From assembly GCF_002256285.1 (NCBI RefSeq), contig NZ_NKJE01000001.1, positions 163,851-227,850 of the forward strand: a stretch of 64,000 nt of DNA, written 5' to 3'. Below are positions 28,004-37,156 of the stretch, piece after piece. Position 1 is the first letter of the stretch, and each line of letters opens with the position of its first letter. The position numbers and the translations under genes are program-made. This DNA comes from Flavobacterium sp. BFFFF1 (GTDB lineage Bacteria > Bacteroidota > Bacteroidia > Flavobacteriales > Flavobacteriaceae). Under the pieces are notes generated by a model that was given only the letters and a program-made list of their open reading frames with translations, did no database searches and was not told the DNA's origin.

Positions 28004-29698
28004 TTGAAACTCCGATCAGGATTTAAAGAAATTGTTTCTATTGTTCCAAAACAAAGCCGAAAAAGTCTTCGGAAGTTTTTATATGCCTCAATATTATTCA
28101 GTTTTCTCGACCTGCTTTCCGTCGCATATCTCATCCCAGCCATGCTCCTTTTGCTTGACAGGCAAAAACTGGCTGGAATGCTGCAACAGTACCATATCGG
28201 AGTGAATATTTTTAACACGGGCACAATTGTCAGTGGCGTGGTTATACTCGTGCTGATTTACGTTGTGAAAAATATTTTCCAGGCTAAATTTAATACTGCC
28301 CTGTATCAATTTTTATACCGCATGTCACAGGAACTTTCCGTTGCGGCAATGAGACGGCATTTGCAACACAATTACATTCATTACCAGCAACAGGACAAAG
28401 GGCATTTATTACAGCGTGTCACCACAGCGTGCAGGGATTTTTCTACCAGCCTGATCGCCTCTGCCCTGCTGTTGGCGTCAGAAATCCTCACATTCATAGT
28501 CATCCTTTCGGGCATGCTTGCCTGTTATTTCAAACTCACGATCTTCACCATTTTTGTCACAGGGATTTTCGCTTTGATTATTTACCAGATAAAAAAGAAA
28601 GAGATAATCCTGATCAACACAAAATACAAAGACGCTGCTGCGAAAGCAAATTCGGAATTGATCAATATTATGGATGGCTATATGGAGATAAAGATTTCTG
28701 GCCAGTCCGAAAAGTTTCTGAACCGTTTTTCGGAAGAACAAGAGCCGTTAAGTGACGCCAGCGCCAAGCTTACAGCAACATCTGCTAATTATTCTAAGTA
28801 CCTCGAAATTTTCCTGATTGCAGGGACCGCCGGATTAATTTTGTACAATCTCACAATGCCCGAAGGAAAAGATGCCTATGTACTGATTTCAGTATTGGCA
28901 GCGCTTAGTGTCAAGATTATCCCGTCCATTAATAAAATACTGAATGCACTAACTATGGTGAATTCTCACTACTACACCGTAGAAATACTGAGACAAAACT
29001 CCGTTTCGGAACCGCCGCCTACGATGTACACCCTTTTTAATAAAAGTCTTGATTTCATTAATATCCATTTTAGCTATTCCGAACAAATGCCCGTTTTCAG
29101 CAATTTGGATTTCCGTATTCGCAAAGGTGAAATTCTTGGCATTAACGGCGTTACCGGGTCCGGAAAAACGACCTTCCTGCATCTCGTCGCGGGATTAATA
29201 CGCCCTAACAAAGGTGCTATTCATCTGGACAACCAAATTATCCGTGACGATTACTTTTTTTCATTTGTAGGCTATGTACCGCAACAGCCTTTTATTTTTC
29301 ACGGAACCATTCTGGAGAATATCACCTTGCGGCAGGAACCCGACACGGTCGATTTCGAGTATATCGAATTCCTGCTTAAAAGTCTGTATTTAGAAATACT
29401 GCTCGAACGGCCAAAAGGCCTCGATACAATTTTGCTGCATAACACGATGAAACTCTCCGGCGGGCAAAAACAGCGGCTGGCATTAGTACGGGCATTATAC
29501 CATAAACCGCAGCTTCTGATACTCGATGAAGCCACCAACCAGCAAAATGACCCGATGGAAAAAAGCATCTATCAATTTATCCGGCAAATGGTGCTTTCGG
29601 AACAAATGGCTGTGCTGACAGTGACACACAATCCAAACATTGCCGATTTTTGCGATGCTGTTTTTAGGATGGAAAAAGAAACCTTAATACGATGCTAA
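28004..29698 (+). CDS. ABC transporter, fused permease and ATPase (type I exporter)
   Basis: 564 aa from a TTG codon at 28004; the ATG at 27982 is out of frame. About six transmembrane helices occupy residues 25-310. The ATPase has Walker A GVTGSGKTT, Q-loop VPQQPF, signature LSGGQKQRLAL, Walker B LLILDEATN and H-loop THNP. The half-transporter architecture is that of MsbA/PglK-type exporters, which flip lipid-linked glycans or export small molecules. A GTG-start glycosyltransferase begins 4 bp after it. Confidence 0.9.
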   Translation: MKLRSGFKEIVSIVPKQSRKSLRKFLYASILFSFLDLLSVAYLIPAMLLLLDRQKLAGMLQQYHIGVNIFNTGTIVSGVVILVLIYVVKNIFQAKFNTALYQFLYRMSQELSVAAMRRHLQHNYIHYQQQDKGHLLQRVTTACRDFSTSLIASALLLASEILTFIVILSGMLACYFKLTIFTIFVTGIFALIIYQIKKKEIILINTKYKDAAAKANSELINIMDGYMEIKISGQSEKFLNRFSEEQEPLSDASAKLTATSANYSKYLEIFLIAGTAGLILYNLTMPEGKDAYVLISVLAALSVKIIPSINKILNALTMVNSHYYTVEILRQNSVSEPPPTMYTLFNKSLDFINIHFSYSEQMPVFSNLDFRIRKGEILGINGVTGSGKTTFLHLVAGLIRPNKGAIHLDNQIIRDDYFFSFVGYVPQQPFIFHGTILENITLRQEPDTVDFEYIEFLLKSLYLEILLERPKGLDTILLHNTMKLSGGQKQRLALVRALYHKPQLLILDEATNQQNDPMEKSIYQFIRQMVLSEQMAVLTVTHNPNIADFCDAVFRMEKETLIRC

Positions 29699-29702
29699 AA
29701 CC

Positions 29703-30731
29703 GTGAAAAAGTTACTGATTCTTTCTCCTGCTTTTCCAAAAGACGAATCTGAAAGCCACGTCATCCCGTTCCTGCAACATGTTTTTTTAGAATTTCGGGC
29801 ACAGTATCCTGAAATTGAACTCACCGTTGTGGCCATTCACAAACCCATCTCAAAACCGTATTCGTTTAACGGAATAAATGTCATTCCGTTGAACGGCAAT
29901 GATGTGAAATATCCAGGTAAATTATTATTTCTGACAAAGGCTTTTTCTAAAATCAGACGATTGCACAAAAAAAATAACTATGACGGAATCCTCAATCTTT
30001 GGTATCATGAATTAAGTTTCCTTACCTCGTGGATTCATCCAAAAACGTTCACATGGATGCTGGGACAGGATGTGCTGAAAAACAACCTTACATTGCGAAT
30101 GTTCAGGCCCAGACCGAATAAAATTATGGCTTTGTCGGATTATAATAATGAAATGCTTTTCAGGAACTCCCGAATCAAAGCACACAAAGTCATTCCGATG
30201 GCGATCAATGAATCGCTGTTTCCGGAACTGAACACGGAAATAAGGGAAATCGACGTTTTTGGCGCGGGCTGGCTTACACCACTGAAAAATTATCGGTTGT
30301 TTGTGGAAGTAATTCTGGAGTTGAAAAAGACCTTTCCATATATCAAAGCTGAAATCGCAGGAACAGGGCCTGAGGAAACGGCACTGAAAAAATTTATTCA
30401 CGACAACAATCTCGAAGACAATGTGAAGTTCCCCGGATTACTTAGCCATCAGCAGACTTTGGAAAAAATGAATCATTCAAAGGTTTTTCTTCATCCATCG
30501 ACTTTTGAAGGCGGATCAACAGTATATTTTGAGTCGCTATTTTCAGGATGCCAATTGGTTGGCACCTTACCGATGATGGACAAACCAATTGAAAATTTTC
30601 ACTGCGTTCGGCATAAAGAAGACATCGTAGCGCGCATGGCAGCGTTGCTTCAAAATCCCAAACCGCCCAAACGAATCACTTACTATAAAATGTATGAGGT
30701 ATGCCGCGAAATTTATGATCTTTATTATTGA
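29703..30731 (+). CDS. Glycosyltransferase, GT4-like (GT-B fold)
   Basis: 342 aa from a GTG codon at 29703. The N-terminal half starts KKLLILSPAFPKDES, and the C-terminal half has the GT-B pattern VFGAGWLTPLKNYRLFVEV...IAGTGPEETAL...HPSTFEGGSTVYFESLFSGC, with the E-x7-E region of GT4 enzymes. It is the last plus-strand gene of the left half of the cluster and converges, with a 7-bp overlap, on a second glycosyltransferase gene. Confidence 0.85.
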   Translation: MKKLLILSPAFPKDESESHVIPFLQHVFLEFRAQYPEIELTVVAIHKPISKPYSFNGINVIPLNGNDVKYPGKLLFLTKAFSKIRRLHKKNNYDGILNLWYHELSFLTSWIHPKTFTWMLGQDVLKNNLTLRMFRPRPNKIMALSDYNNEMLFRNSRIKAHKVIPMAINESLFPELNTEIREIDVFGAGWLTPLKNYRLFVEVILELKKTFPYIKAEIAGTGPEETALKKFIHDNNLEDNVKFPGLLSHQQTLEKMNHSKVFLHPSTFEGGSTVYFESLFSGCQLVGTLPMMDKPIENFHCVRHKEDIVARMAALLQNPKPPKRITYYKMYEVCREIYDLYY

Positions 30732-31822
30732 TAAAATTCCGCTATAACTGCCGATGTTTTTCGTCCGATGGCTTCAAAAGAAAGTTCATCATTGAAAACC
30801 TGACGTGTTTCAAGCCGATTTAATTCGATTTCCGAAGTATTTAACGACAGCAGCAATTTCAAAAGACTGTTGGAATTTCCTTTTTCGAAAAGCAGTGCTG
30901 CACTTCCAGCTGTCATTTGCACAAACGAAGGAATGTTGCTTACCAATGGGATACAGCCACAAGCCATTGCCTCGGCCAATGCAATACCGCTGCCTTCCGA
31001 ATGTGAGCATGAAATGAAATAATCAGCTGCATTGAACCAGTTTTCCAGCTCCTTATTATCAACTTTCCCTTTAAGGATTATATCTCCAGCCAGATCATTT
31101 TCAGCAATAAACGACTTCATGATGGGCAGTAAGTTGCTTTCGGCGAAAAACATATAAGCTACAAATTCGTTCCCTGCTTTTTTATAAGAAGACAGCGCTT
31201 CGAGCATACAAAAAGGATCTTTATTTTCATCGAGGTCCCCTACCCAGATAAACGTCATTCGGTCGTGATCAATTTTAAGTATATCCCTGCACACCTGCTT
31301 ATTCTTTAAAACGAATCCGGTCGAGCATTCCATTATTTCACGAACCTGGCTTTCAGAGCGCACCAAACCAGCCGCTACAAAAGGCTGTGCCTGCTCCACA
31401 CTCACAAACAAATAACAATCTGCCCGCGAGTAGCATTTTTTCTGGATTGCCCTTTTAAGTCTATTTTCGGAAGGGTTTCCAGCGTGGTGCTGGATAATCC
31501 ATTTAAACCTTTTGCCGAACAGGGCGCTCAATAGATAAAACCGAATCGGAAATGAAAAACCGTGAAAAAGTACAACGGCATTTTTTTTTGACATAAATAA
31601 CCGGTATGCGCGCAACAAATCCCCAAAATGGTATCTGTAGAGGAAGAATGGTTTTTGTTCCTGTAGATTGGCACCAAATCGGATTACTGAAAAATCAATA
31701 TTTTTATCGAGAAATTCCAGATAGCCTATCGAATGTGGCGTCAAGTCAATTTCTTCCTGAATCGACCGGATTTTTCTGTCAAATACCGAAATATCAATGA
31801 AAGTATGGTAGTTTTGTGCCAT
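30725..31822 (-). CDS. Glycosyltransferase, GT4-like (GT-B fold), opposite strand
   Basis: 365 aa. FIWVGDLDENKDPFCMLEAL, KGKVDNKELENWFNAADYF and SHSEGSGIALAEAMACGCIPLV are the sugar-nucleotide-binding and E-x7-E regions of GT4/GT1. No signal peptide. It is the only minus-strand gene inside the cluster and is divergent from the SPASM-like radical SAM gene. A TAATTTTG element lies only 6 bp before its ATG (31835-31828), which would make a nearly leaderless transcript if used. Confidence 0.85.
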   Translation of the reverse strand: MAQNYHTFIDISVFDRKIRSIQEEIDLTPHSIGYLEFLDKNIDFSVIRFGANLQEQKPFFLYRYHFGDLLRAYRLFMSKKNAVVLFHGFSFPIRFYLLSALFGKRFKWIIQHHAGNPSENRLKRAIQKKCYSRADCYLFVSVEQAQPFVAAGLVRSESQVREIMECSTGFVLKNKQVCRDILKIDHDRMTFIWVGDLDENKDPFCMLEALSSYKKAGNEFVAYMFFAESNLLPIMKSFIAENDLAGDIILKGKVDNKELENWFNAADYFISCSHSEGSGIALAEAMACGCIPLVSNIPSFVQMTAGSAALLFEKGNSNSLLKLLLSLNTSEIELNRLETRQVFNDELSFEAIGRKTSAVIAEFYQ

Positions 31823-31880
31823 TAGTCAAAATTATGAAAATTATTTAAAAACGGTACATTTGTTAAATTGAAAACCCCAA

Positions 31881-32960
31881 ATGATTGAACGCGCGCTAAG
31901 ATATGCGAATAAAAAAATCCTTCCAGAAAACTATATGTTTTCGCCGGAATGGATTGTATTGGGTGTAAACAATACCTGCAACCTGCATTGTAAAATGTGC
32001 GATGTGGGAACCATGAGCCTTGAAACGAATTTCGCCAAAAATCTTGTCGGGACTACACCGCTAAACATGCCGATTGAACTTTTTGAAAGAATTGCCGACC
32101 AAACCCAGCAGTATTTCCCAAAGGCAAAACTCGGTTTCGCTTTTACCGAACCTTTGGCCTACCCGCATATTGTCAAAGCAATTGCTTATGCCACAGAACG
32201 AAATCTATATACTGCGGTTACCACCAATGCGCTATTACTTCCAAACAAAGCAGAAGCGCTCGTCAACGCCGGCCTGAAGGAAATATTCGTGTCGTTGGAC
32301 GGCTTGCAGGACACGCACAACATGATTCGTGGAAACGAAAAATCATTCCAGAAAGCTCTTGATGGGATCCGAAAATTATTCGATTTTGAAAACCACCCCA
32401 AAGTCTCGATTGTAAGTGCAATCACAGAATGGAATGCCGAAAACCTGAACGCATTTGCAGATTATTTTAAAGACCTGCCGCTGCATGAAATCGGTTTCAT
32501 GCATACCCAGTTTGGCGAGCCCTCAATAGCGGTAATGCATAACAAATTATGGGGGAATATTTATCCTGCCACCGAATCAAATCTCGACGAAATCAACCTG
32601 AACAATATGAATTTACCTTCATTGCTGGAACAGGTAAAAGCAGTCAAAGCAAGTCGCTATCCGTTCCGTGTTTATTTTTCACCCGAGCTTAACGATTTGG
32701 ATAGTATGGAGATCTACTACCACAAATCTGAGGTTATTCTGGGTAAAAGATGTGAAGCGGTGTATACCAGCATCATGATCAAATCCGACGGCTCAGCAAT
32801 TCCGGCGCATGGCCGTTGTTACAATCTAAAAGTGGGAAATATTTACAACGACACATTGAAGGACCTTTGGAATTCTCCCGTGTTTGGCAAATTCAGAAAA
32901 GACCTTAGAGACGCCGGCGGTTTTTTACCAGCCTGCAGCCGTTGTTGCAGTGCATTTTAA
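31881..32960 (+). CDS. Radical SAM protein with Cys-rich SPASM-like C-terminus
   Basis: 359 aa. The cluster motif is C33, C37, C40 (CNLHCKMC) near the N-terminus, followed by a TNALLLP and SLDG pattern typical of radical SAM barrels. The C-terminal 70 residues contain GKRCEAVY, an IKSDGSAIPAHGRC stretch and a final CSRCCSAF: five cysteines in a SPASM-like arrangement that would bind one or two auxiliary 4Fe-4S clusters. SPASM enzymes modify peptides, sugars or lipids. It starts the right half of the cluster and is followed 6 bp later by the third B12-type radical SAM gene. Confidence 0.85.
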   Translation: MIERALRYANKKILPENYMFSPEWIVLGVNNTCNLHCKMCDVGTMSLETNFAKNLVGTTPLNMPIELFERIADQTQQYFPKAKLGFAFTEPLAYPHIVKAIAYATERNLYTAVTTNALLLPNKAEALVNAGLKEIFVSLDGLQDTHNMIRGNEKSFQKALDGIRKLFDFENHPKVSIVSAITEWNAENLNAFADYFKDLPLHEIGFMHTQFGEPSIAVMHNKLWGNIYPATESNLDEINLNNMNLPSLLEQVKAVKASRYPFRVYFSPELNDLDSMEIYYHKSEVILGKRCEAVYTSIMIKSDGSAIPAHGRCYNLKVGNIYNDTLKDLWNSPVFGKFRKDLRDAGGFLPACSRCCSAF

Positions 32961-32966
32961 TAAAAA

Positions 32967-34487
32967 ATGAAAAATAAAACCATCATATTTAATCCAAGAA
33001 GTGCCAACGGCAAGCACCGGATCCCCAATTCGATCCTGCAGGTCGGCGCTTCCATTCATGGCAAATATGAGTATGTTTTTGTCGATGGCAACCTGGAAAA
33101 AGATCCTTGGCAGACGATTGAGAACTATCTGAAAACCGGCGAATTCAAATACTTCGGCTCTACAGTAATGCCAGGTCCGCAGTTGCGCCAGGCGATTCCG
33201 TTTACAAAAAAAATCCGTGAAGAATACCCCGGCATCATCACAGTCTGGGGTGGCTATTTCGCTTCGAACCAATACAAATCTGCATTGCATTCCGGAGTGG
33301 TTGACTATGTGATCAACGGCCCGGGTGACAATACCTTTCCGCAATTAATTGAAGCCATCGAAAGCAGGGAAACGGAGCGTATTTTCCTGATCAAGAACCT
33401 GATTTATAAAAATGACAAAGGCGAAATTGTTAAAACCGCCGTCGAAGCGTTATTGGACCAGGATACGCTGCCAAAATTCCCGTATGATTATCTTAACTCC
33501 TTTTATCCGGTCAGGGATTACCTAGCGAAAACTTTCATGGGAAATAAAACGCTGTCGTATCATTCCAGTATGGGCTGTCCATTCTCCTGTTCCTTCTGCG
33601 CCGTTGTCCCGATATATAATGCGAAATGGAAAGGAATGTCGGCAGCAAGGATTTATGAAGATGTCAAATATTTCAAGGAGCAACACAACATCGACGCGGT
33701 AGAATTTCATGACAATAATTTCTTTACATCCAAAAAAAGGGTGTTGGAATTTTCAAACCTGATCATGCATGACAACATCAGCTATTGGGGCGAGGGCCGA
33801 ATCGATACCATCAATATGTATTCCGATGACGACTTAAAACTGATGCGGCAGGCGGGTTGCAAAATGATTTTTCTGGGAGCCGAAACCGGAAATGATGCCG
33901 TCCTGAAGCAAATGAATAAAGGCGGTACCCAAACCGGGCAGATGATCAAGGATTTTGTGTTGCGGATGAAAAACGCGGACATCATTCCTGAACTCTCGTT
34001 TGTGCTTGGAATGCCTGCCAAAACGGAAAAAGAAGTGTACGAGCAGATTTTATGGGACATCAATTTCATTAAAGAAATCAAGGTCATTAATCCTCATGCG
34101 GAAATCATTATCTACCTATTTAGTCCTGTGCCAACAGAAGGATCTGAATTGTACAGACAAATCATCGATGCCGGATTTTCTTTCCCCGAAACACTTGAGG
34201 AGTGGATTTCCCCCAGCTGGGAAAATTTTGACCTCCGCAAAAATCCTTTGACCCCGTGGTTGAAACCTTATATGATTGATACCATAAAGAACTTTGAAAC
34301 GGTCCTAAATGGTTACTACCCTACTGTTTCCGATTTCAGGATTAAAGGCTATAAAAAAAGATTGCTAAAGACCGTCTCCGGGTTCCGCTATAAAACCGGT
34401 TTGTATCATTACCCTTATGAGATTAAAGCTTTGCAAAAACTTTGGAAATACCGCCAACCCGAAATTGAAGGGTTTTATTCAGAATAA
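32967..34487 (+). CDS. B12-binding-domain radical SAM protein, third copy
   Basis: 506 aa. The N-terminal ~180 residues form a cobalamin-binding-like domain (VWGGYFASNQY, VDYVINGPGDNTF). No DxHxxG ligand motif is seen. Cluster cysteines are C204, C208, C211 (GCPFSCSFC); IFLGAETGND and ELSFVLGMP follow. It is more distant from the two other copies than they are from each other. It lies 1 bp before a methyltransferase gene. Confidence 0.85.
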   Translation: MKNKTIIFNPRSANGKHRIPNSILQVGASIHGKYEYVFVDGNLEKDPWQTIENYLKTGEFKYFGSTVMPGPQLRQAIPFTKKIREEYPGIITVWGGYFASNQYKSALHSGVVDYVINGPGDNTFPQLIEAIESRETERIFLIKNLIYKNDKGEIVKTAVEALLDQDTLPKFPYDYLNSFYPVRDYLAKTFMGNKTLSYHSSMGCPFSCSFCAVVPIYNAKWKGMSAARIYEDVKYFKEQHNIDAVEFHDNNFFTSKKRVLEFSNLIMHDNISYWGEGRIDTINMYSDDDLKLMRQAGCKMIFLGAETGNDAVLKQMNKGGTQTGQMIKDFVLRMKNADIIPELSFVLGMPAKTEKEVYEQILWDINFIKEIKVINPHAEIIIYLFSPVPTEGSELYRQIIDAGFSFPETLEEWISPSWENFDLRKNPLTPWLKPYMIDTIKNFETVLNGYYPTVSDFRIKGYKKRLLKTVSGFRYKTGLYHYPYEIKALQKLWKYRQPEIEGFYSE

Positions 34488-34488
34488 A

Positions 34489-35151
34489 ATGAAGTTTATT
34501 CTCAAACGAATATTCAGTCCTTTCTTAAAAAAAGCCAGCAGCTTGTACCTGCGCAAGCCCAGGAATTTCAGCTACAACGGCATTTCAGTAATGGTTATGC
34601 CATCGGTATTCCCACCATTTATGACCCACAGCACAAAAATCCTCGTGGATTTTATAACACCGATTGAACTGAGCGGCAAAACGTTCCTCGAATTGGGATG
34701 TGGCTGCGGCATCGTTTCCATATCGGCGGCAAAAAAAGGCGCCATTGTCACTGCAACGGATATTAACGAAACAGCACTGACCGCATTGGAAAAAAACGGA
34801 GGGATTAATGACGTAAAACTGGACATATTGTATTCTGATCTTTTTCAAAATCTACACGAACGATACTACGACTTTATTATTATAAACCCGCCCTATTACC
34901 CGAGAAACCCAAAATCGATCGGCGAGAATGCCTGGTTTTGCGGTGAAGATTTTAATTACTTCGAAAATCTATTTTTGCAGCTGCCCCAATTTACTACGCT
35001 TGACAATCAAATTTACATGATTCTTTCTGAAGATTGTGCACTTGAAAAAATAGAAGCCATCGCATTAAAAAATGGAATGGTGTTTAATTCGATATTGGAG
35101 AAAAAAGTCGTTGGCGAAAAGAATTACATCTTTAAGATTGCACGACTATAA
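34489..35151 (+). CDS. Class I methyltransferase with NPPY motif
   Basis: 220 aa from the ATG at 34489, 1 bp after the previous stop; a longer reading would overlap the radical SAM gene by 71 bp. SAM motif ELGCGCG at 68-74, TATDIN at 88-93, and NPPYYP at 133-138. The NPPY motif marks methyltransferases acting on nitrogen of bases or side chains (HemK/PrmC, RlmG-like). In this context it may instead modify the cluster product. The stop overlaps that of the convergent LacI-type gene by 6 bp. Confidence 0.82.
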   Translation: MKFILKRIFSPFLKKASSLYLRKPRNFSYNGISVMVMPSVFPPFMTHSTKILVDFITPIELSGKTFLELGCGCGIVSISAAKKGAIVTATDINETALTALEKNGGINDVKLDILYSDLFQNLHERYYDFIIINPPYYPRNPKSIGENAWFCGEDFNYFENLFLQLPQFTTLDNQIYMILSEDCALEKIEAIALKNGMVFNSILEKKVVGEKNYIFKIARL

Positions 35152-36165
35152 TTTCCTGGTCGAATCGCGCTGGCGCAATTCTGTCTTGATTACGGTGGTC
35201 TGCGGCTTGATTTCCTCTTTGCTTTCAAGTCTTTCGATTAATAGTTTTGCAGCGGCTTCGCCAATTTCAGGACCATGCTGGCTCACTGTGGAAAGGCTCG
35301 GCGTCATTCTCCGGGACCATATCCCATCAGCAAAGCCGATTACCGAGAGTTCTTCCGGAATTTTTACCCCTCGCTTTATTGCGGCTTTCATCGCCATGGT
35401 TGACGCATGTTCATCCAGTGCAAAAGCACCGTCTGGTTTTTCGTTGTCGAATACCTTTGCTACCCTGTCATTAAAATCGTCTTCCGCGTCCGTTAAGATG
35501 ACCAGATTGTCATTGGGTTTAATGCCGTGCTTTTCAAGTGCTGCAAAATACCCCTTTGCCCGAAGCTTTCCGACACTAAGGTTATCAATCGCCGAAAACA
35601 ATGCTATTTTCTTGCATCCCAACTTAATAAGGTGTTCTGTGGCATACACGGCCGAGTCGTAGTCGTCAACCACCACCTTATCGCAATCCACCTTTTCTGC
35701 GATCCGGTCAAACATCACAATTGGCGTACCATCATTTATAATATCGACAAAGTGTTGGTGCTCGTCTGCCTTCTGCGCTTCTTCGGATACCGAAAGTATA
35801 AATCCGTCAATCGTACCGTTGCTTAACATGTCAAGCGTATGAATTTCCTTCTCCAATGATTCGTTTGAAATACAGGTGATCACATTATATCCCTTCGCTT
35901 CAGCAACCTTTTCAATGCCACTGAAAACTTTGGCAAAAAACGCATTCATAATGTTTGGGATAATTACCCCGATGGTTTTTGTTTTTCGGTTTTTCAGGTT
36001 TAGACCGATGATATTCGGTTTGTAGTTTTTCAGTTTCGCAAACTCCTGAATTTTAATCTTCGTGGGTTCACTAATCTCAGGGCTGTCATTTAACGCCTTG
36101 GAAACGGTGGATACAGAGACATGCAGCTCTTTTGCGATTTGTTTTAAGGTAGCTTTTTCTTTCAT
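35146..36165 (-). CDS. LacI-family transcriptional regulator
   Basis: 339 aa. N-terminal helix-turn-helix (ATLKQIAKELHVSVSTVSKALN) with the usual hinge NYKPNIIGLNLKNRKT, then a periplasmic-binding-protein-like effector domain (TKTIGVIIPNI... to the end). Members in Bacteroidota mostly sense sugars or sugar phosphates. It is convergent with the radical SAM cluster and divergent from the ferritin-like genes; nothing in the sequence says which it controls. Confidence 0.93.
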   Translation of the reverse strand: MKEKATLKQIAKELHVSVSTVSKALNDSPEISEPTKIKIQEFAKLKNYKPNIIGLNLKNRKTKTIGVIIPNIMNAFFAKVFSGIEKVAEAKGYNVITCISNESLEKEIHTLDMLSNGTIDGFILSVSEEAQKADEHQHFVDIINDGTPIVMFDRIAEKVDCDKVVVDDYDSAVYATEHLIKLGCKKIALFSAIDNLSVGKLRAKGYFAALEKHGIKPNDNLVILTDAEDDFNDRVAKVFDNEKPDGAFALDEHASTMAMKAAIKRGVKIPEELSVIGFADGIWSRRMTPSLSTVSQHGPEIGEAAAKLLIERLESKEEIKPQTTVIKTELRQRDSTRKL

Positions 36166-36397
36166 TGGTTAAATGATTTTCAGGCAATATTAAAAAATTA
36201 GTGTGAATTGTATAATATTTTTAAGATAAGGTGAAACAAAGGGCGATTCCATTTAATGAATTTTACAATACCAAAACAAACTTCCAGTAAACAAGCGCAA
36301 AGTTGATTGTCCGGCTAGGTGTTAATCGCTATTCACAAATATACGATTATATCAATACCGGAGTAGAATGATTATTAACCATTTTTAAATGTTCATT

Positions 36398-37135
36398 ATG
36401 AAAAACACAGTGAAAATCCAGGAAGTCAACCCTTCTTTTACAAACAGAAGGAGTTTCCTGAAATTAAGCGGTCTGACCGTAATCGGAACCGGGCTATTGT
36501 TAGCCGGATGTAACGATACCGATGACGACAACAACGATCAAAATCAACTGCCTGGTGTAAGAAATGGCGTGTTTGACTTGGGTGGAGGCGACTTGGGCGT
36601 ACTAACTTATGCTTACGCATTAGAGCAACTGGAAGCGGATTTTTACACAAAAGTTGTAAACGCATCTGGGTTTAACAGTTTTCCCGACGCGGACCGTCAG
36701 GTACTGACTGACCTTTACCACCACGAGGTAATTCACCGCGAATTCTTCAAAACCGCATTGACAGGCGCGCTACCGGACCCATCAACCCAATTGCTTCCTG
36801 CCCTTGCGTTTGACTACGGAAGCCTGAACTTCAACAACCGAGACCAGGTCTTGGCCACTGCCAAGGCACTTGAAGACACCGGCGTTGCAGCGTACAACGG
36901 CGCCGCCAAACAAATTACGAGCGTAGATTATCTTCTACTGGCCGGAAAAATTGTATCTGTTGAGGCAAGGCATGCTTCAGCCATCCGAAGCCTGATTAAT
37001 CCAAACTCCAATTCATTTGCGGGAGACGACGTGATCAGCACATCAAACGGACTCGACCAGGCGAAAGAGCCCGCTGAAATCCTTGGTGTAGCCGGAGGGT
37101 TTATCACTACAGAGTTCACTGCAAATTATTTATAA
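36398..37135 (+). CDS. Ferritin-like lipoprotein with Tat-type signal
   Basis: 245 aa from the ATG at 36398; another in-frame ATG lies 9 bp upstream. A twin-arginine motif NRRSFLK at 16-22 precedes a hydrophobic core and a lipobox LAGC (Cys38), so it is probably folded in the cytoplasm, exported by Tat and lipidated. The body is a Ferritin_2-like (PF13668) helical domain with Glu/His-containing helices: EQLEADFY, LYHHEVIHREF, ALEDTGVAAY and VEARHAS. The Glu and His residues could bind a diiron centre. Pairs of such proteins occur in Bacteroidota; they are linked to stress or desiccation in other groups. Partner gene 21 bp downstream. Confidence 0.85.
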   Translation: MKNTVKIQEVNPSFTNRRSFLKLSGLTVIGTGLLLAGCNDTDDDNNDQNQLPGVRNGVFDLGGGDLGVLTYAYALEQLEADFYTKVVNASGFNSFPDADRQVLTDLYHHEVIHREFFKTALTGALPDPSTQLLPALAFDYGSLNFNNRDQVLATAKALEDTGVAAYNGAAKQITSVDYLLLAGKIVSVEARHASAIRSLINPNSNSFAGDDVISTSNGLDQAKEPAEILGVAGGFITTEFTANYL

Positions 37136-37156
37136 TCACTTTTAAAAATCAGAATC

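Noticed and set aside
31856-31862. Promoter for the SPASM-like radical SAM gene at TACATTG
   Set aside because: It lacks one T of the TAnnTTTG element and there is no -33 TTG, so I do not list it as a feature.
22411-35151. Interpretation of the cluster as a genomic island with integrase
   Set aside because: No integrase, tRNA border, direct repeat or insertion sequence is visible at either end.
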